Shown one piece after another: positions 17,057 to 25,067 of a stretch of 64,000 nucleotides of DNA. Origin of the DNA: Acrocarpospora macrocephala. GTDB lineage: Bacteria > Actinomycetota > Actinomycetes > Streptosporangiales > Streptosporangiaceae. The DNA lies in NCBI RefSeq assembly GCF_009687865.1, contig NZ_BLAE01000040.1:1-64000 (forward strand), written 5' to 3'. Numbering within the stretch: position 1 is the first letter of the stretch; every line of letters begins with the position of its first letter. Made by a program: the position numbers and the translations under genes. The notes under the pieces are model-generated. The model worked only from the letters and a program-made list of their open reading frames with translations. It did not search any database and had not been told where the DNA came from.

Positions 17057-19408
17057 ATGCGTTTCCGCAACTCCCGTGTGCGCGCCAAGGTCGCTGCCAT
17101 GCTGGTGTCCTTGGCCGCGCTCTGGGCCTTCGCGGCCTGGGTGACACTACGAGAGGGCGTGAACCTGGTCGGCGTCGCCTCGCTTGACAGCAGCGTGGCG
17201 GCACCCAGCGAGCCGCTCCTCGTGGAACTCCAGAAGGAACGCCGGCTTTCGATGGTCTACCTGGGCAGCGGCGGCCGCCAGCCCAGCAATGGACTGGGCG
17301 CGCAGCGGGGACGGACCGATACGACGCGAGCGGACTACGAAGCGTTGGCGCGCGAGGGCCGCGACGGCTTCTACTCCGACGCGGGCAAGAAACGAGCCAT
17401 CGGCGACACCTTTCAAAAGGTGACCAGGCTGGCGTCCCTCCGAAAATCGATCGATGACGGGCGCATTGGCCGCGTTCAGGCGGCCGAGGAGTTCACCGAT
17501 ATCATCGAGTCCTTCTATCGGATGTACGACTCGCTGGCGACGCTCGACGACGAAGCCTTCGCGCGGGACACCCGAACCCTGCTCGGCCTGAGCCGTGCCC
17601 GCGAGACCCTGTCGCGTGAGGACGCGATGCTGACCGGCGTCATCGCCGCAGGGCGGTTCAACAGTGATGAACACTCCCAGTTCGTGCAGGTCATGGGCGT
17701 TCAGCGGTTCACCACGGCGCAGATGGTCGTCCAGCTGCCCGACGGAGATCGCCAAACCTTCGAGAAGATGCTCGAGGATTCCGCGTTCAGCCGGTTGAGA
17801 GCACTGGAATCAACCGTCGCGCAGAACGGGCGGGCGGGACTCGCCCCACCCGTCACCGCTGAGCAGTGGCAGTCGGCGACCGAGTCCGCTCTGGCGGAGA
17901 TGCAGAAGACGATCCTCACGGCGGGGGACGGCCTGGTCGAGCGAGCCACCCCGATCGCCGTCGGTGTGGTCGTGCGGCTGGCCCTGGCCGGTGGTCTCGG
18001 GCTGATCGCGGTCATCGCGTCGGTGATCCTTTCGATCACCACCGCCCGCGCGCTCGTCCAGCAGCTGGAGAAGCTGCGCACGGCCGCGCTCGAACTCGCC
18101 AACGAGCGCCTGCCCAGCATCGTCAACCGGCTCGCCCACGGCGAGAAGGTGGACGTCGCCGTCGAGGCGCCGCCGCTGGAATTCGGCGCCGACGTCATCG
18201 GCCAGGTCGGCCAGGCCTTCAACGCGGTGCAGGAGACCGCCGTCAGAACCGCCGTCGAGGAAGCCGAACTGCGGCAGAGCATCCGCGACATTCTGCTCAG
18301 CCTGGCTCGCCGTACCCAGGGTCTGGTGCACCGCCAGCTCACCCTGCTGGACGTGATGGAGCGGCGGGAGAGTGAGCCGGAGGAGCTCAACGACCTGTTC
18401 CGGGTCGACCACCTGGCGACCCGCATGCGCCGCAACGCCGAGAACCTGATCGTGCTCTCCGGCGCGAGCCCCGCCCGCGCCTGGCGCAACCCGGTCCCCA
18501 TGGTGGACGTGGTGCGCGGCGCGCTCGGCGAGGTCGAGGACTTCACCCGCGTCACCATCATGCCGATGGGCCAGGTCGAGCTGACCGGCCGGGCCGTCGG
18601 CGACGTCATCCACCTGCTGGCCGAGCTGGTCGAGAACGCGGTCTCGTTCTCGCCGCCGTACACGGTGGTGCAGGTGGCCGGGCAGATGGTGGCCAACGGG
18701 TACGCGCTGGAGGTGGAGGACCGGGGTCTGGGCATGTCCGCCGAGGACCTGGCCGCGGCCAACCAGCGCATCCTGGAGCCGCCGGAGTTCAACCTGTCCA
18801 GCACCGCCCGGCTCGGCCTGTTCGTGGTCAGCCGCCTGGCCGAGCGCCACGGCATCCGGGTCCAGCTCAAGGCCTCCCCGTACGGCGGGACCACCGCGGT
18901 GGTGCTGCTGCCGCGCGAGCTGGTCGTGGAGGACGAACTCGTGATGATGAGCTCGGGCCTGGTGGACGCTGACCCGTTGGGCGCGCCCGAGCTGCCGAGG
19001 ATGGCCGTGGTCGCCCAGCAGGGGCGGCACACCGACCCGCTCGACCGGGCGCCGGAACCGCCCCGGCAGCAGCCGCTCGCGGCCCCGGTGGCGACACCGG
19101 TCACCCCGATCGGGGAACGCCGCCGCCCCGAGCTCGTGCCGGACACTCCCGACATCCCGCGTGTCCCGGAGGCTCCCGTGCCTGAGTCGTTCACCCCGTC
19201 CGGGCTCCCCTTCCGGGTGCCCCAGGCGAGCATCGCCCCGTCCCTGCGGGACCGGCCGGTCGAGGATCTGCCTGAGGATGAGGACGATGATCGTTCTCCC
19301 GAGGATATTCGTAAGATCATGGGGTCGTACCAGTCTGGTACCCAACGTGGAAGGTCCGAGGCCGCAAGGATGCTCGGACAAAAAAAGGACGATGAGGACT
19401 ACCGATGA
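17057..19408 (+). CDS. cvnA: Conservon sensor-like ATPase (CvnA)
   Basis: A 783-residue membrane protein. A short cytoplasmic N-terminus and one hydrophobic helix (about 10-30) precede a nitrate/nitrite-sensor-type extracytoplasmic helical domain (to about 295). A second hydrophobic segment (VVVRLALAGGLGLIAVIASVIL), a HAMP-like linker and a histidine-kinase-like ATPase follow (ELVENAVSFSPP, DRGLGMS, GLFVVSRLAERHGI). No good phospho-acceptor His box is evident, as is usual for CvnA. The tail is Pro-rich and disordered. It is the membrane part of a conservon, thought to resemble a eukaryotic G-protein-coupled receptor system. ATG at 17057 follows AGGGTGA; a GTG at 17048 is an alternative. Confidence 0.88.
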   Translation: MRFRNSRVRAKVAAMLVSLAALWAFAAWVTLREGVNLVGVASLDSSVAAPSEPLLVELQKERRLSMVYLGSGGRQPSNGLGAQRGRTDTTRADYEALAREGRDGFYSDAGKKRAIGDTFQKVTRLASLRKSIDDGRIGRVQAAEEFTDIIESFYRMYDSLATLDDEAFARDTRTLLGLSRARETLSREDAMLTGVIAAGRFNSDEHSQFVQVMGVQRFTTAQMVVQLPDGDRQTFEKMLEDSAFSRLRALESTVAQNGRAGLAPPVTAEQWQSATESALAEMQKTILTAGDGLVERATPIAVGVVVRLALAGGLGLIAVIASVILSITTARALVQQLEKLRTAALELANERLPSIVNRLAHGEKVDVAVEAPPLEFGADVIGQVGQAFNAVQETAVRTAVEEAELRQSIRDILLSLARRTQGLVHRQLTLLDVMERRESEPEELNDLFRVDHLATRMRRNAENLIVLSGASPARAWRNPVPMVDVVRGALGEVEDFTRVTIMPMGQVELTGRAVGDVIHLLAELVENAVSFSPPYTVVQVAGQMVANGYALEVEDRGLGMSAEDLAAANQRILEPPEFNLSSTARLGLFVVSRLAERHGIRVQLKASPYGGTTAVVLLPRELVVEDELVMMSSGLVDADPLGAPELPRMAVVAQQGRHTDPLDRAPEPPRQQPLAAPVATPVTPIGERRRPELVPDTPDIPRVPEAPVPESFTPSGLPFRVPQASIAPSLRDRPVEDLPEDEDDDRSPEDIRKIMGSYQSGTQRGRSEAARMLGQKKDDEDYR

Positions 19409-19821
19409 TGACCGCATCCGCTGACCTGGCCTGGCTATTGGACGATCTTGTCGGGCGGGTCCGCGAGGCTCGGCACTGCATCGTTCTCTCCACCGACGGC
19501 CTGCTCATGGCGTCCTCCCGCGGCCTGGCCGTGGAGGACGCCGAGCACCTGTCCGCGGTCGCGGCCGGTGTACAGAGCCTGGCGCGCGGCATCTCAGAAA
19601 GGTTCGAAGGCGGCACGGTCCGGCAGACCATCATCGAGATGAAGTCCGCCTACCTGCTCGTCACCGTCGCCGGCCAGGGCGCCTGCCTGGCCGTGTTCTG
19701 CGAGGAATCGGCCGACATCGGCCTGGTCGCGTACGAGATGGCCATGCTGGTCACCCGCGTCGGCCAGTACCTCACCTCGCCCGCACGGACCGTAGCCTCT
19801 TCTACCAGGAGCGACCCGTGA
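19405..19821 (+). CDS. cvnB: Conservon roadblock/LC7 protein (CvnB)
   Basis: A 138-residue roadblock/LC7-domain protein (LDDLVGRVREARHCIVLSTDGL, ASSRGLAVEDAEHLSAVAAG, SAYLLVTVAGQGACLAVF). Roadblock proteins bind small GTPases and often act as GTPase regulators. It overlaps cvnA and cvnC by four bases each, in the invariant A-B-C-D order. Confidence 0.92.
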   Translation: MMTASADLAWLLDDLVGRVREARHCIVLSTDGLLMASSRGLAVEDAEHLSAVAAGVQSLARGISERFEGGTVRQTIIEMKSAYLLVTVAGQGACLAVFCEESADIGLVAYEMAMLVTRVGQYLTSPARTVASSTRSDP

Positions 19822-20177
19822 ATCCTGATGACGCCCTCTATGACGAGCAGGTGGTCCGGCCGTACGTGATGACGCGCGGCCGCACCGAGGCGCGGGCCAA
19901 GCTGGACCTCATCTCGCTGGCCGTGACCATCCGCCCGGCCACCGGGGTCGAGATGGGCCTCGACCCGGAACATCTGAAGATCGTCCGGCTGTGCAAGCGG
20001 CCGCTCTCGGTGGCGGAGATCGCGGCCCACCTGGACCTGCCGGCCGGCACGGTTCGGGTGCTCCTCGGCGACCTGCTGGACCGGGGTTTCATCGCGGTCC
20101 AGGAACCGCAACCCGAGGTGGACGTGCTCGACGAGAGAATGTATAGGGCGGTGCTCGATGGTCTCCGGGCCCTCTGA
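19818..20177 (+). CDS. cvnC: Conservon DUF742 protein (CvnC)
   Basis: A 119-residue DUF742 protein with GTG start. VRPYVMTRGRTEA, then a winged-helix-like segment (PLSVAEIAAHLDLPAGTVRVLLGDLLDRG) are family hallmarks. Its biochemical role in conservons is not established. It overlaps cvnD by 20 bases. Confidence 0.92.
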   Translation: MNPDDALYDEQVVRPYVMTRGRTEARAKLDLISLAVTIRPATGVEMGLDPEHLKIVRLCKRPLSVAEIAAHLDLPAGTVRVLLGDLLDRGFIAVQEPQPEVDVLDERMYRAVLDGLRAL

Positions 20178-20742
20178 CGGCAAGAAGATGCCCGTCCCGA
20201 TCAAGCTGCTGATCGCGGGCGGGTTCGGGGTGGGCAAGACCACCATGGTGGGCGCGGTCTCCGAGATCAAGCCGCTGCGCACCGAGGAGACCCTGACCGA
20301 CCGCAGCGTGGGCGTCGACGACCTGTCCGGCGTGGAGTCCAAGAACACCACCACGGTCGCGATGGACTTCGGCCGGATCAGCATCGGCGACGACTTCGTC
20401 CTCTACCTGTTCGGCACGCCCGGCCAGGAACGTTTCTGGTTCGTCTGGGACGAGCTCGCCCGCGGCGCCCTGGGCGCGGTCGTGCTGGCCGACACCCGCC
20501 GCCTGGCCGACTGCTTCCCCTCGGTCGACTACTTCGAACGCCGCGGCACCCCGTTCATCGTCGCCGTCAACTGCTTCGACGACGCTCCTCGCTACGACCT
20601 GGACGAGGTCAAACTCGCCCTCAACCTGGGCCCCGACATCCCGGTCCTGCTCTGCGACGCCCGCCGCCGCGACTCCGGCAAGGAAGTCCTCATCGCCCTG
20701 GTCCAGCACGCCTACGGCCGCCGCCCGATGGCGAAGGTGTGA
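20158..20742 (+). CDS. cvnD: Conservon small GTPase (CvnD)
   Basis: A 194-residue Ras-like ATP/GTP-binding protein. Walker A is GGFGVGKTT, a switch II-like DxxG region appears as LFGTPGQERF, and NCFD is in the place of the NKxD base-recognition motif. It is the G protein of the conservon, interacting with CvnB. The four-gene set is complete; no P450 follows, unlike some Streptomyces conservons. Confidence 0.92.
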   Translation: MVSGPSDGKKMPVPIKLLIAGGFGVGKTTMVGAVSEIKPLRTEETLTDRSVGVDDLSGVESKNTTTVAMDFGRISIGDDFVLYLFGTPGQERFWFVWDELARGALGAVVLADTRRLADCFPSVDYFERRGTPFIVAVNCFDDAPRYDLDEVKLALNLGPDIPVLLCDARRRDSGKEVLIALVQHAYGRRPMAKV

Positions 20743-20797
20743 ACACCGGTGCTCGGATAAAATTCCCGATCAAATAGGGATATAGCGGAAGGAGTAA

Positions 20798-20826
20798 TTC
20801 TTTCATCCGAGATTTCACTTTATAGT
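20798..20826 (+). promoter_or_regulatory. Possible promoter of the PP-loop/protease operon
   Basis: A TATAGT hexamer at 20821-20826 with a weak TTCTTT 17 bases upstream lies in an AT-rich spacer, 66 bases before the PP-loop gene. Good -10 match, poor -35, so only a suggestion. Confidence 0.35.
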
Positions 20827-20891
20827 GCTATGCCATGGACGTATTCCGTCCTGCGTGCTAAACCTGAAGGTGCGCGGCGGATGGAGCGTCG

Positions 20892-21869
20892 ATGACCGGA
20901 ACCCACTGGCAGGGCATCCTAAATTCGGTCCGGCAGGCCAATGATCTCTATGGCCTGATTCCGGCGGCGGAACCCGTGGCCGTGGCATTCTCCGGGGGTA
21001 AGGATTCGCTTATCCTCGCGCTGGTCCTTCGTGAACTCGGCGTTCCGGTGATCTGCGTCTCGATCGATATGGGCTATGAATCCGGCTGGGGCGGCCGGAT
21101 CATGGAAATGGCATCCCGCGCCGGACTGCCGGTTGACGTCGTCGATGTCAGAGCGGGCCCGGCCGTGGCGGTCCGGGACCGTACCACGATTCGAAGAAGT
21201 CTTTCCGTTCTCGATGTCATCCAGGCCGGTGCGACACCCTGCACGCATTGCTACAACGTCAAGGTGCTGGCGCTGGAGAGCCGGGTCCGCGCGCATGGCG
21301 CGTCGGTGGTGGCCTTTGGGCATCACCGTACGGATGCCCTGGCTTCCCTGCTCAAGGAAGCGCTGATGCACATCGATAGATGGGATGAGGGCAACTCGGT
21401 ATTCGTCCGCGACAACTTCGCCGCGCTTGTCGAAAGATTCAGAGTCGAGACAGTCGCGGGTGGAGCCGGTGGGAGACTTCTCGACCGGATCACTGAGCTC
21501 GTCCATACTGACCTGGTCGATACGGACGAGCCCCCGAGGCAACCGCTCAACAGGGACAATCCCGGCGTGCAGATTATCCGTCCGATGTTCTTCGTGGACG
21601 AGAAATCGATCATTGAAATCATCGCCGAACGTGATATTAAGACTGAAGGGTCCGGTTGCTCGCACGGGTTGGCCGCTAACTACCTGACACCTCGGGAGAT
21701 GGTCCACTATGGTGTCCTGCGACATGCCTCCGGTCGATGGCTGAACGGCCACCTGGAACAGCTGTTAATGCATGGAATCGACGAATACGGGCGAGCTCGC
21801 CTGGCGGCACGGCGTCATCGAGCGGCGTTGCTCGGGGCGCGATACAAACCCGGTCTCAACAAGCCTTAG
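20892..21869 (+). CDS. TtcA-like PP-loop ATP pyrophosphatase
   Basis: A 325-residue N-type ATP pyrophosphatase. The PP-loop SGGKDS is at residues 34-39. C117 and C120 (PCTHC) and C256 (EGSGC) sit where TtcA-type tRNA thiolases hold their iron-sulfur cluster, and GHHRTDALASLL matches the GHH.dD box. Such enzymes adenylate a substrate carbonyl for sulfur or nitrogen transfer, usually on a nucleobase. It is diverged from housekeeping TtcA and heads a five-gene run with two deoxyribosyltransferase-like proteins and a protease, so a special base-modifying role is inferred. The PP-loop and all three Cys are intact. Confidence 0.8.
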   Translation: MTGTHWQGILNSVRQANDLYGLIPAAEPVAVAFSGGKDSLILALVLRELGVPVICVSIDMGYESGWGGRIMEMASRAGLPVDVVDVRAGPAVAVRDRTTIRRSLSVLDVIQAGATPCTHCYNVKVLALESRVRAHGASVVAFGHHRTDALASLLKEALMHIDRWDEGNSVFVRDNFAALVERFRVETVAGGAGGRLLDRITELVHTDLVDTDEPPRQPLNRDNPGVQIIRPMFFVDEKSIIEIIAERDIKTEGSGCSHGLAANYLTPREMVHYGVLRHASGRWLNGHLEQLLMHGIDEYGRARLAARRHRAALLGARYKPGLNKP

Positions 21870-21876
21870 GAATGCC

Positions 21877-22311
21877 ATGGTCACCCTGACAATCTGTGGC
21901 AGCGCCAGGCACCGCGCAGCCATTCACCAGACGGGTCGGTTACTTGGAGACGCCGGCTTCGTCGTTCTCACCCCGCCGCTGCATCGCATCGACGAACTGA
22001 CCGCCGGTCAGCCGGCCGAGGCCAAGGAACTCGCCTGGAAAGGCGCGACTTTCGCGCATCTCAACCGGATCGTGAAGGCCGACGTGGTCTTCATCGTCAA
22101 CCCGGACGGCTACCTCGGATCCAGCACAACCCTCGAATTAGGGTATGCGGTGGCCCTGGGCAAGCTTGTCGGCGCGATGATGCCGGACGCGAACGAGCTC
22201 GCCCGAGGGGTTCTCTTTGATCTGGTGCTCCATTGCAAGGAAGTGGACCTGGCGGTGGCGGAGCTGACGAACCGTCTCAGCCCCATGGCCGGTAAATGGC
22301 CAAGGACATAG
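21877..22311 (+). CDS. Nucleoside 2-deoxyribosyltransferase-like protein 1
   Basis: A 144-residue Rossmann-like protein. It has TICGSARHR at the N-terminus and KADVVFIVNPDGYLGSSTTLELGYAVALGK, where E87 matches the catalytic Glu region of nucleoside deoxyribosyltransferase-like folds. These enzymes cleave or exchange the N-glycosidic bond of (deoxy)nucleosides or nucleotides. The ATG at 21877 is chosen because the family motif begins there; the frame is open 100 bases into the previous gene. It starts 7 bases after the PP-loop stop. Confidence 0.7.
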   Translation: MVTLTICGSARHRAAIHQTGRLLGDAGFVVLTPPLHRIDELTAGQPAEAKELAWKGATFAHLNRIVKADVVFIVNPDGYLGSSTTLELGYAVALGKLVGAMMPDANELARGVLFDLVLHCKEVDLAVAELTNRLSPMAGKWPRT

Positions 22312-22811
22312 GCGCCGCGCTCGCCGACCAGTGGAATCGGGCGCATCAGGAAACCGCCAGCACGGACGAGTTCTGGCCGCTCATGCGAATCCTGTCGGAC
22401 GCGGGTCTGGTCACGGGTGACGAGCAGTCCCTGACCACGCTCCAACTCGGGCCGTTCCGCATCGCCGCCACCCCGTACGAGAGAGCGACCCGCGACTTCC
22501 TTGACGTGTTGCTGCCCTCCCTCGTCGTGGGCGCCGCCGACGGCGTGCCGTTGCATGGGGTGATCGCCGGGACGCTCACCGCGGGCACGCGGTGCTTCGT
22601 CGAGCTGCTGCGGCGTGGGGTCGTCTTCGGGCGTTCACCGGCGGATCGGGTGCGGTGGGCCGTGCTGATCCACATCAAGGAGCATCGTCCGACAGCCGAT
22701 GATCTGGCCGACGCGCACCATGGCGCCGACATCCCGGCGGTCCTGACCTGGCTGACCGAAGCAGGACTCGTCGTGTGCGGTCCCGATGGTTCCTGGGAAA
22801 GCCTCGCGTGA
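22296..22811 (+). CDS. Unknown protein in the PP-loop/protease operon
   Basis: A 171-residue protein overlapping the preceding gene by 16 bases. The middle (VLLPSLVVGAADGVPLHGVIAG) is hydrophobic and helical; the C-terminal 60 residues (HRPTADDLADAH, VLTWLTEAGLVVCGPDGSW) look like a winged-helix fold. I do not recognise the family. Its position between a nucleotide enzyme and a protease makes it a candidate adaptor or sensor; this is inference. Confidence 0.6.
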   Translation: MAKDIGAALADQWNRAHQETASTDEFWPLMRILSDAGLVTGDEQSLTTLQLGPFRIAATPYERATRDFLDVLLPSLVVGAADGVPLHGVIAGTLTAGTRCFVELLRRGVVFGRSPADRVRWAVLIHIKEHRPTADDLADAHHGADIPAVLTWLTEAGLVVCGPDGSWESLA

Positions 22812-22817
22812 CACCCG

Positions 22818-24557
22818 ATGGTCGCCGCCGCCACCTTTTTGCTGACAGATGGCGACGGCGCGGTGCTGGGCGTGGCCTTTCCCGCGCCGGTCCTCGACGC
22901 CCAGCGTACGGGAAGCTTCCTGCTCACCGCCGCGCACTGCGTCCGTTCGTTGTTCGACGGGCGGAAGCGGGTCCGAATCCGCACTGCGGGGGGACAGTGG
23001 AGCGAGTGCACGATACTCCTGTGCACGTCAGATGACGTCGCGCTGCTCCACCATCCGGAATGGTTGGCGGACCCGCGTCCCTGCTTCGCCGACCACGCTC
23101 CTGGAGCGGTGTCGATCCGGGGTGCGCCGGCCGGTGTCACGACCGAGCAGGCCACCTTCGTCGGCCGGCTGGCCGGGGTCGAGGACGGACTCCTCGATAT
23201 CGTGCTGCAGGACCTCACCCTTGTGGAACGCCGTGATCTCCCCGTCCATGGCGGGCCCAGCGCCACCTATCGTGCGCTTCGCGGTCTATCGGGAGGGCCG
23301 GTATGGCGAACGGGAGAGGACGGCGTATCTCGGGTCATTGGCCTGGTCACCCACCGGAACACCTCGGGAATCGCCAATCGGATCTACGGTATTCCGATCG
23401 ACCGGGTCGCTGCCATCTTGGCGAGGCGAGATGTGACCCTGCAGCTGACCATCCAGATCGCCCATGTGGGCATGGATCGTCAGATGCTGACCGGGCTTAT
23501 CGGCGACCTGATTAATGACGCGGACGGAGCCCTGAAGCTCTGGTCTCATCTGTCTGGTCTGTTCTACAAGGGCGAACCCATCGACAAGGTCCTTGAGGCC
23601 ATGCTGGCTGAGCCGCAGCGCCACCGCGTGAATGACGATCTCCCCCGGGCCCGTCTGGAGTATGTCTACGGTCGCCTCCTGCTCAAGCGGGATAACGGGC
23701 AGAAGGGACTCACACTCATTCATCAGGCCAGGTCACGGGTGCGGCGCGCCGACCCCGCCGACCGAGAGGGCCTGGGAGCCCTGATGGACCTCAGATTTCT
23801 CCTGGAGGATGCCCAGCGTGGGAGCAGGCCCGTGCGGGCCCATGCCTACCTCATGGAAATGGCCATCGACCGGGTTGGCCAGATCGATGCCATGCCTGAT
23901 GAGCGTAGAGCGTACGAGATCGCGTCGGCGGCTGGGCGCGAGGCCGTGCTCGCCTACCTCGAACACCCTCCGCCCTGGTCCCATGATGATCCGACACGCG
24001 CCTACTACTCCCGGCTCAAGTCTCAGCACGCCTCTCTTCTGCACAAATACGGTATGGCTCTCCGCGACAAGCAGGAGATCGTGCAGATTGGTCTTGCGGT
24101 GGTTCCAGCGATATGGGACCTGACTTCGGGGGCCATGGCGGAGGTCAGAGACCTGATGGAGCTCGGCAAAGTCGCCGCCACTCAGCGGTCGAATGCCATC
24201 TTCTACGCCCAGATGCTGCTAATCGAGATTGCACTGGCTCGCGCGGAAGGCCGCGATCTTCATGCGTATACGCTAGCCTGCTTGACCACACAGGCATTGA
24301 GAAACGCTGGCCTGCTGCTGACGCACGAGGGCATCGCGGCCATTCTCCGATATGTGAGGACCGCTGACCCTGCACTGTACAGGTTTATCAATATGGTTCA
24401 CCATCTTGGCATCAGAAGGGGGATTGAGCTGGCGAAGATCAGGTCTGGTGGAGAAAGGAGCATGATCGAGGACGCGGGCCGGATCGCCGAACTCTACGCT
24501 GACCAGGTGCGGGATATCAAAGGCATCATGACGCTTCGGCTGGACGCTCTGGAATAG
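22818..24557 (+). CDS. Trypsin-like serine protease with long helical C-terminus
   Basis: A 579-residue protein. Residues 1-205 form a trypsin-like protease with a complete triad: H40 in LLTAAHC, D73 in SDDVALL, S158 in GLSGGPV. There is no signal peptide, so it should act in the cytoplasm. Residues 210-579 are almost wholly helical with repeat-like units, similar to the TPR or effector-associated regions fused to cytoplasmic trypsins in bacterial conflict systems. Those systems usually have a sensor partner that unleashes the protease. Here the partners are nucleotide enzymes. Six bases separate it from the gene before and 12 from the gene after. Confidence 0.78.
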   Translation: MVAAATFLLTDGDGAVLGVAFPAPVLDAQRTGSFLLTAAHCVRSLFDGRKRVRIRTAGGQWSECTILLCTSDDVALLHHPEWLADPRPCFADHAPGAVSIRGAPAGVTTEQATFVGRLAGVEDGLLDIVLQDLTLVERRDLPVHGGPSATYRALRGLSGGPVWRTGEDGVSRVIGLVTHRNTSGIANRIYGIPIDRVAAILARRDVTLQLTIQIAHVGMDRQMLTGLIGDLINDADGALKLWSHLSGLFYKGEPIDKVLEAMLAEPQRHRVNDDLPRARLEYVYGRLLLKRDNGQKGLTLIHQARSRVRRADPADREGLGALMDLRFLLEDAQRGSRPVRAHAYLMEMAIDRVGQIDAMPDERRAYEIASAAGREAVLAYLEHPPPWSHDDPTRAYYSRLKSQHASLLHKYGMALRDKQEIVQIGLAVVPAIWDLTSGAMAEVRDLMELGKVAATQRSNAIFYAQMLLIEIALARAEGRDLHAYTLACLTTQALRNAGLLLTHEGIAAILRYVRTADPALYRFINMVHHLGIRRGIELAKIRSGGERSMIEDAGRIAELYADQVRDIKGIMTLRLDALE

Positions 24558-24569
24558 AAGGAGAGGATC

Positions 24570-25067
24570 ATGGCAATCAAGGTCTATCTGGCCGGGCCGT
24601 TCACCGCTGTGGCTGACTCAGCCGCTGGCGTCATCGACGCGGACTCGCCTTGGCGGCGCATTCTCGAGGCCACGGAACGCGCACTCGGCGACAAGGGCTG
24701 GGGCGTGTTCCTCCCGCACCGGGACGTCAGCCGCTGGGGTCTGCGGGACGCCGCTCCGGAAGAAATCGCCACCGAGTGCCTGGAAGCCGTGCTGGCCAGC
24801 GACTGCGTCATCGCCGTGCTTGGCGAGAGCTTCGGGACCCATGTCGAAGTGGGCACCGCCATCGGCCGCAGCATTCCCACGATCATCATCGACGCCGCAG
24901 GCGAGGCGGGTTCCTTCTTCGGGAAGGCGGTCATGGCCTCCTCCCTTGTCACCTGCATCCGACTCGACAGCCTGCAGGAACTGCCTGCGATCGTGGCGAG
25001 CGAACGGTTCGATCACGCAGTGCGGTCAGCGGGGGTGCACTCTGACGGTTTGCGTGATGTCGGCTAA
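24570..25067 (+). CDS. Nucleoside 2-deoxyribosyltransferase-like protein 2
   Basis: A 165-residue protein of the nucleoside 2-deoxyribosyltransferase fold: KVYLAGPFT at the N-terminus, WRRILEATERALGDKGWGVFLPHRD, and SDCVIAVLGESFGTHVEVGTA with E93 at the catalytic Glu position. It closes the five-gene run, with GAAGGAGAGG before the ATG. It is not a duplicate of the protein at 21877; the two differ in motifs. Its 3' end overlaps that of the convergent kinase remnant by three bases. Confidence 0.75.
   Translation: MAIKVYLAGPFTAVADSAAGVIDADSPWRRILEATERALGDKGWGVFLPHRDVSRWGLRDAAPEEIATECLEAVLASDCVIAVLGESFGTHVEVGTAIGRSIPTIIIDAAGEAGSFFGKAVMASSLVTCIRLDSLQELPAIVASERFDHAVRSAGVHSDGLRDVG

Noticed and set aside
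17810-19417. Long minus-strand open frames over cvnA.
   Set aside because: Composition is low complexity and no domain is present; cvnA on the plus strand has the complete conservon context.
20892-21869. PP-loop protein as QueC or a phosphorothioation DndC protein.
   Set aside because: The CxxC plus later Cys and the GHH box fit TtcA better; no dnd, qat or deazapurine genes are adjacent.
21772-21876. N-terminal extension of the first deoxyribosyltransferase-like protein.
   Set aside because: It overlaps the PP-loop gene and carries no family motif; the conserved fold starts at the ATG 21877.
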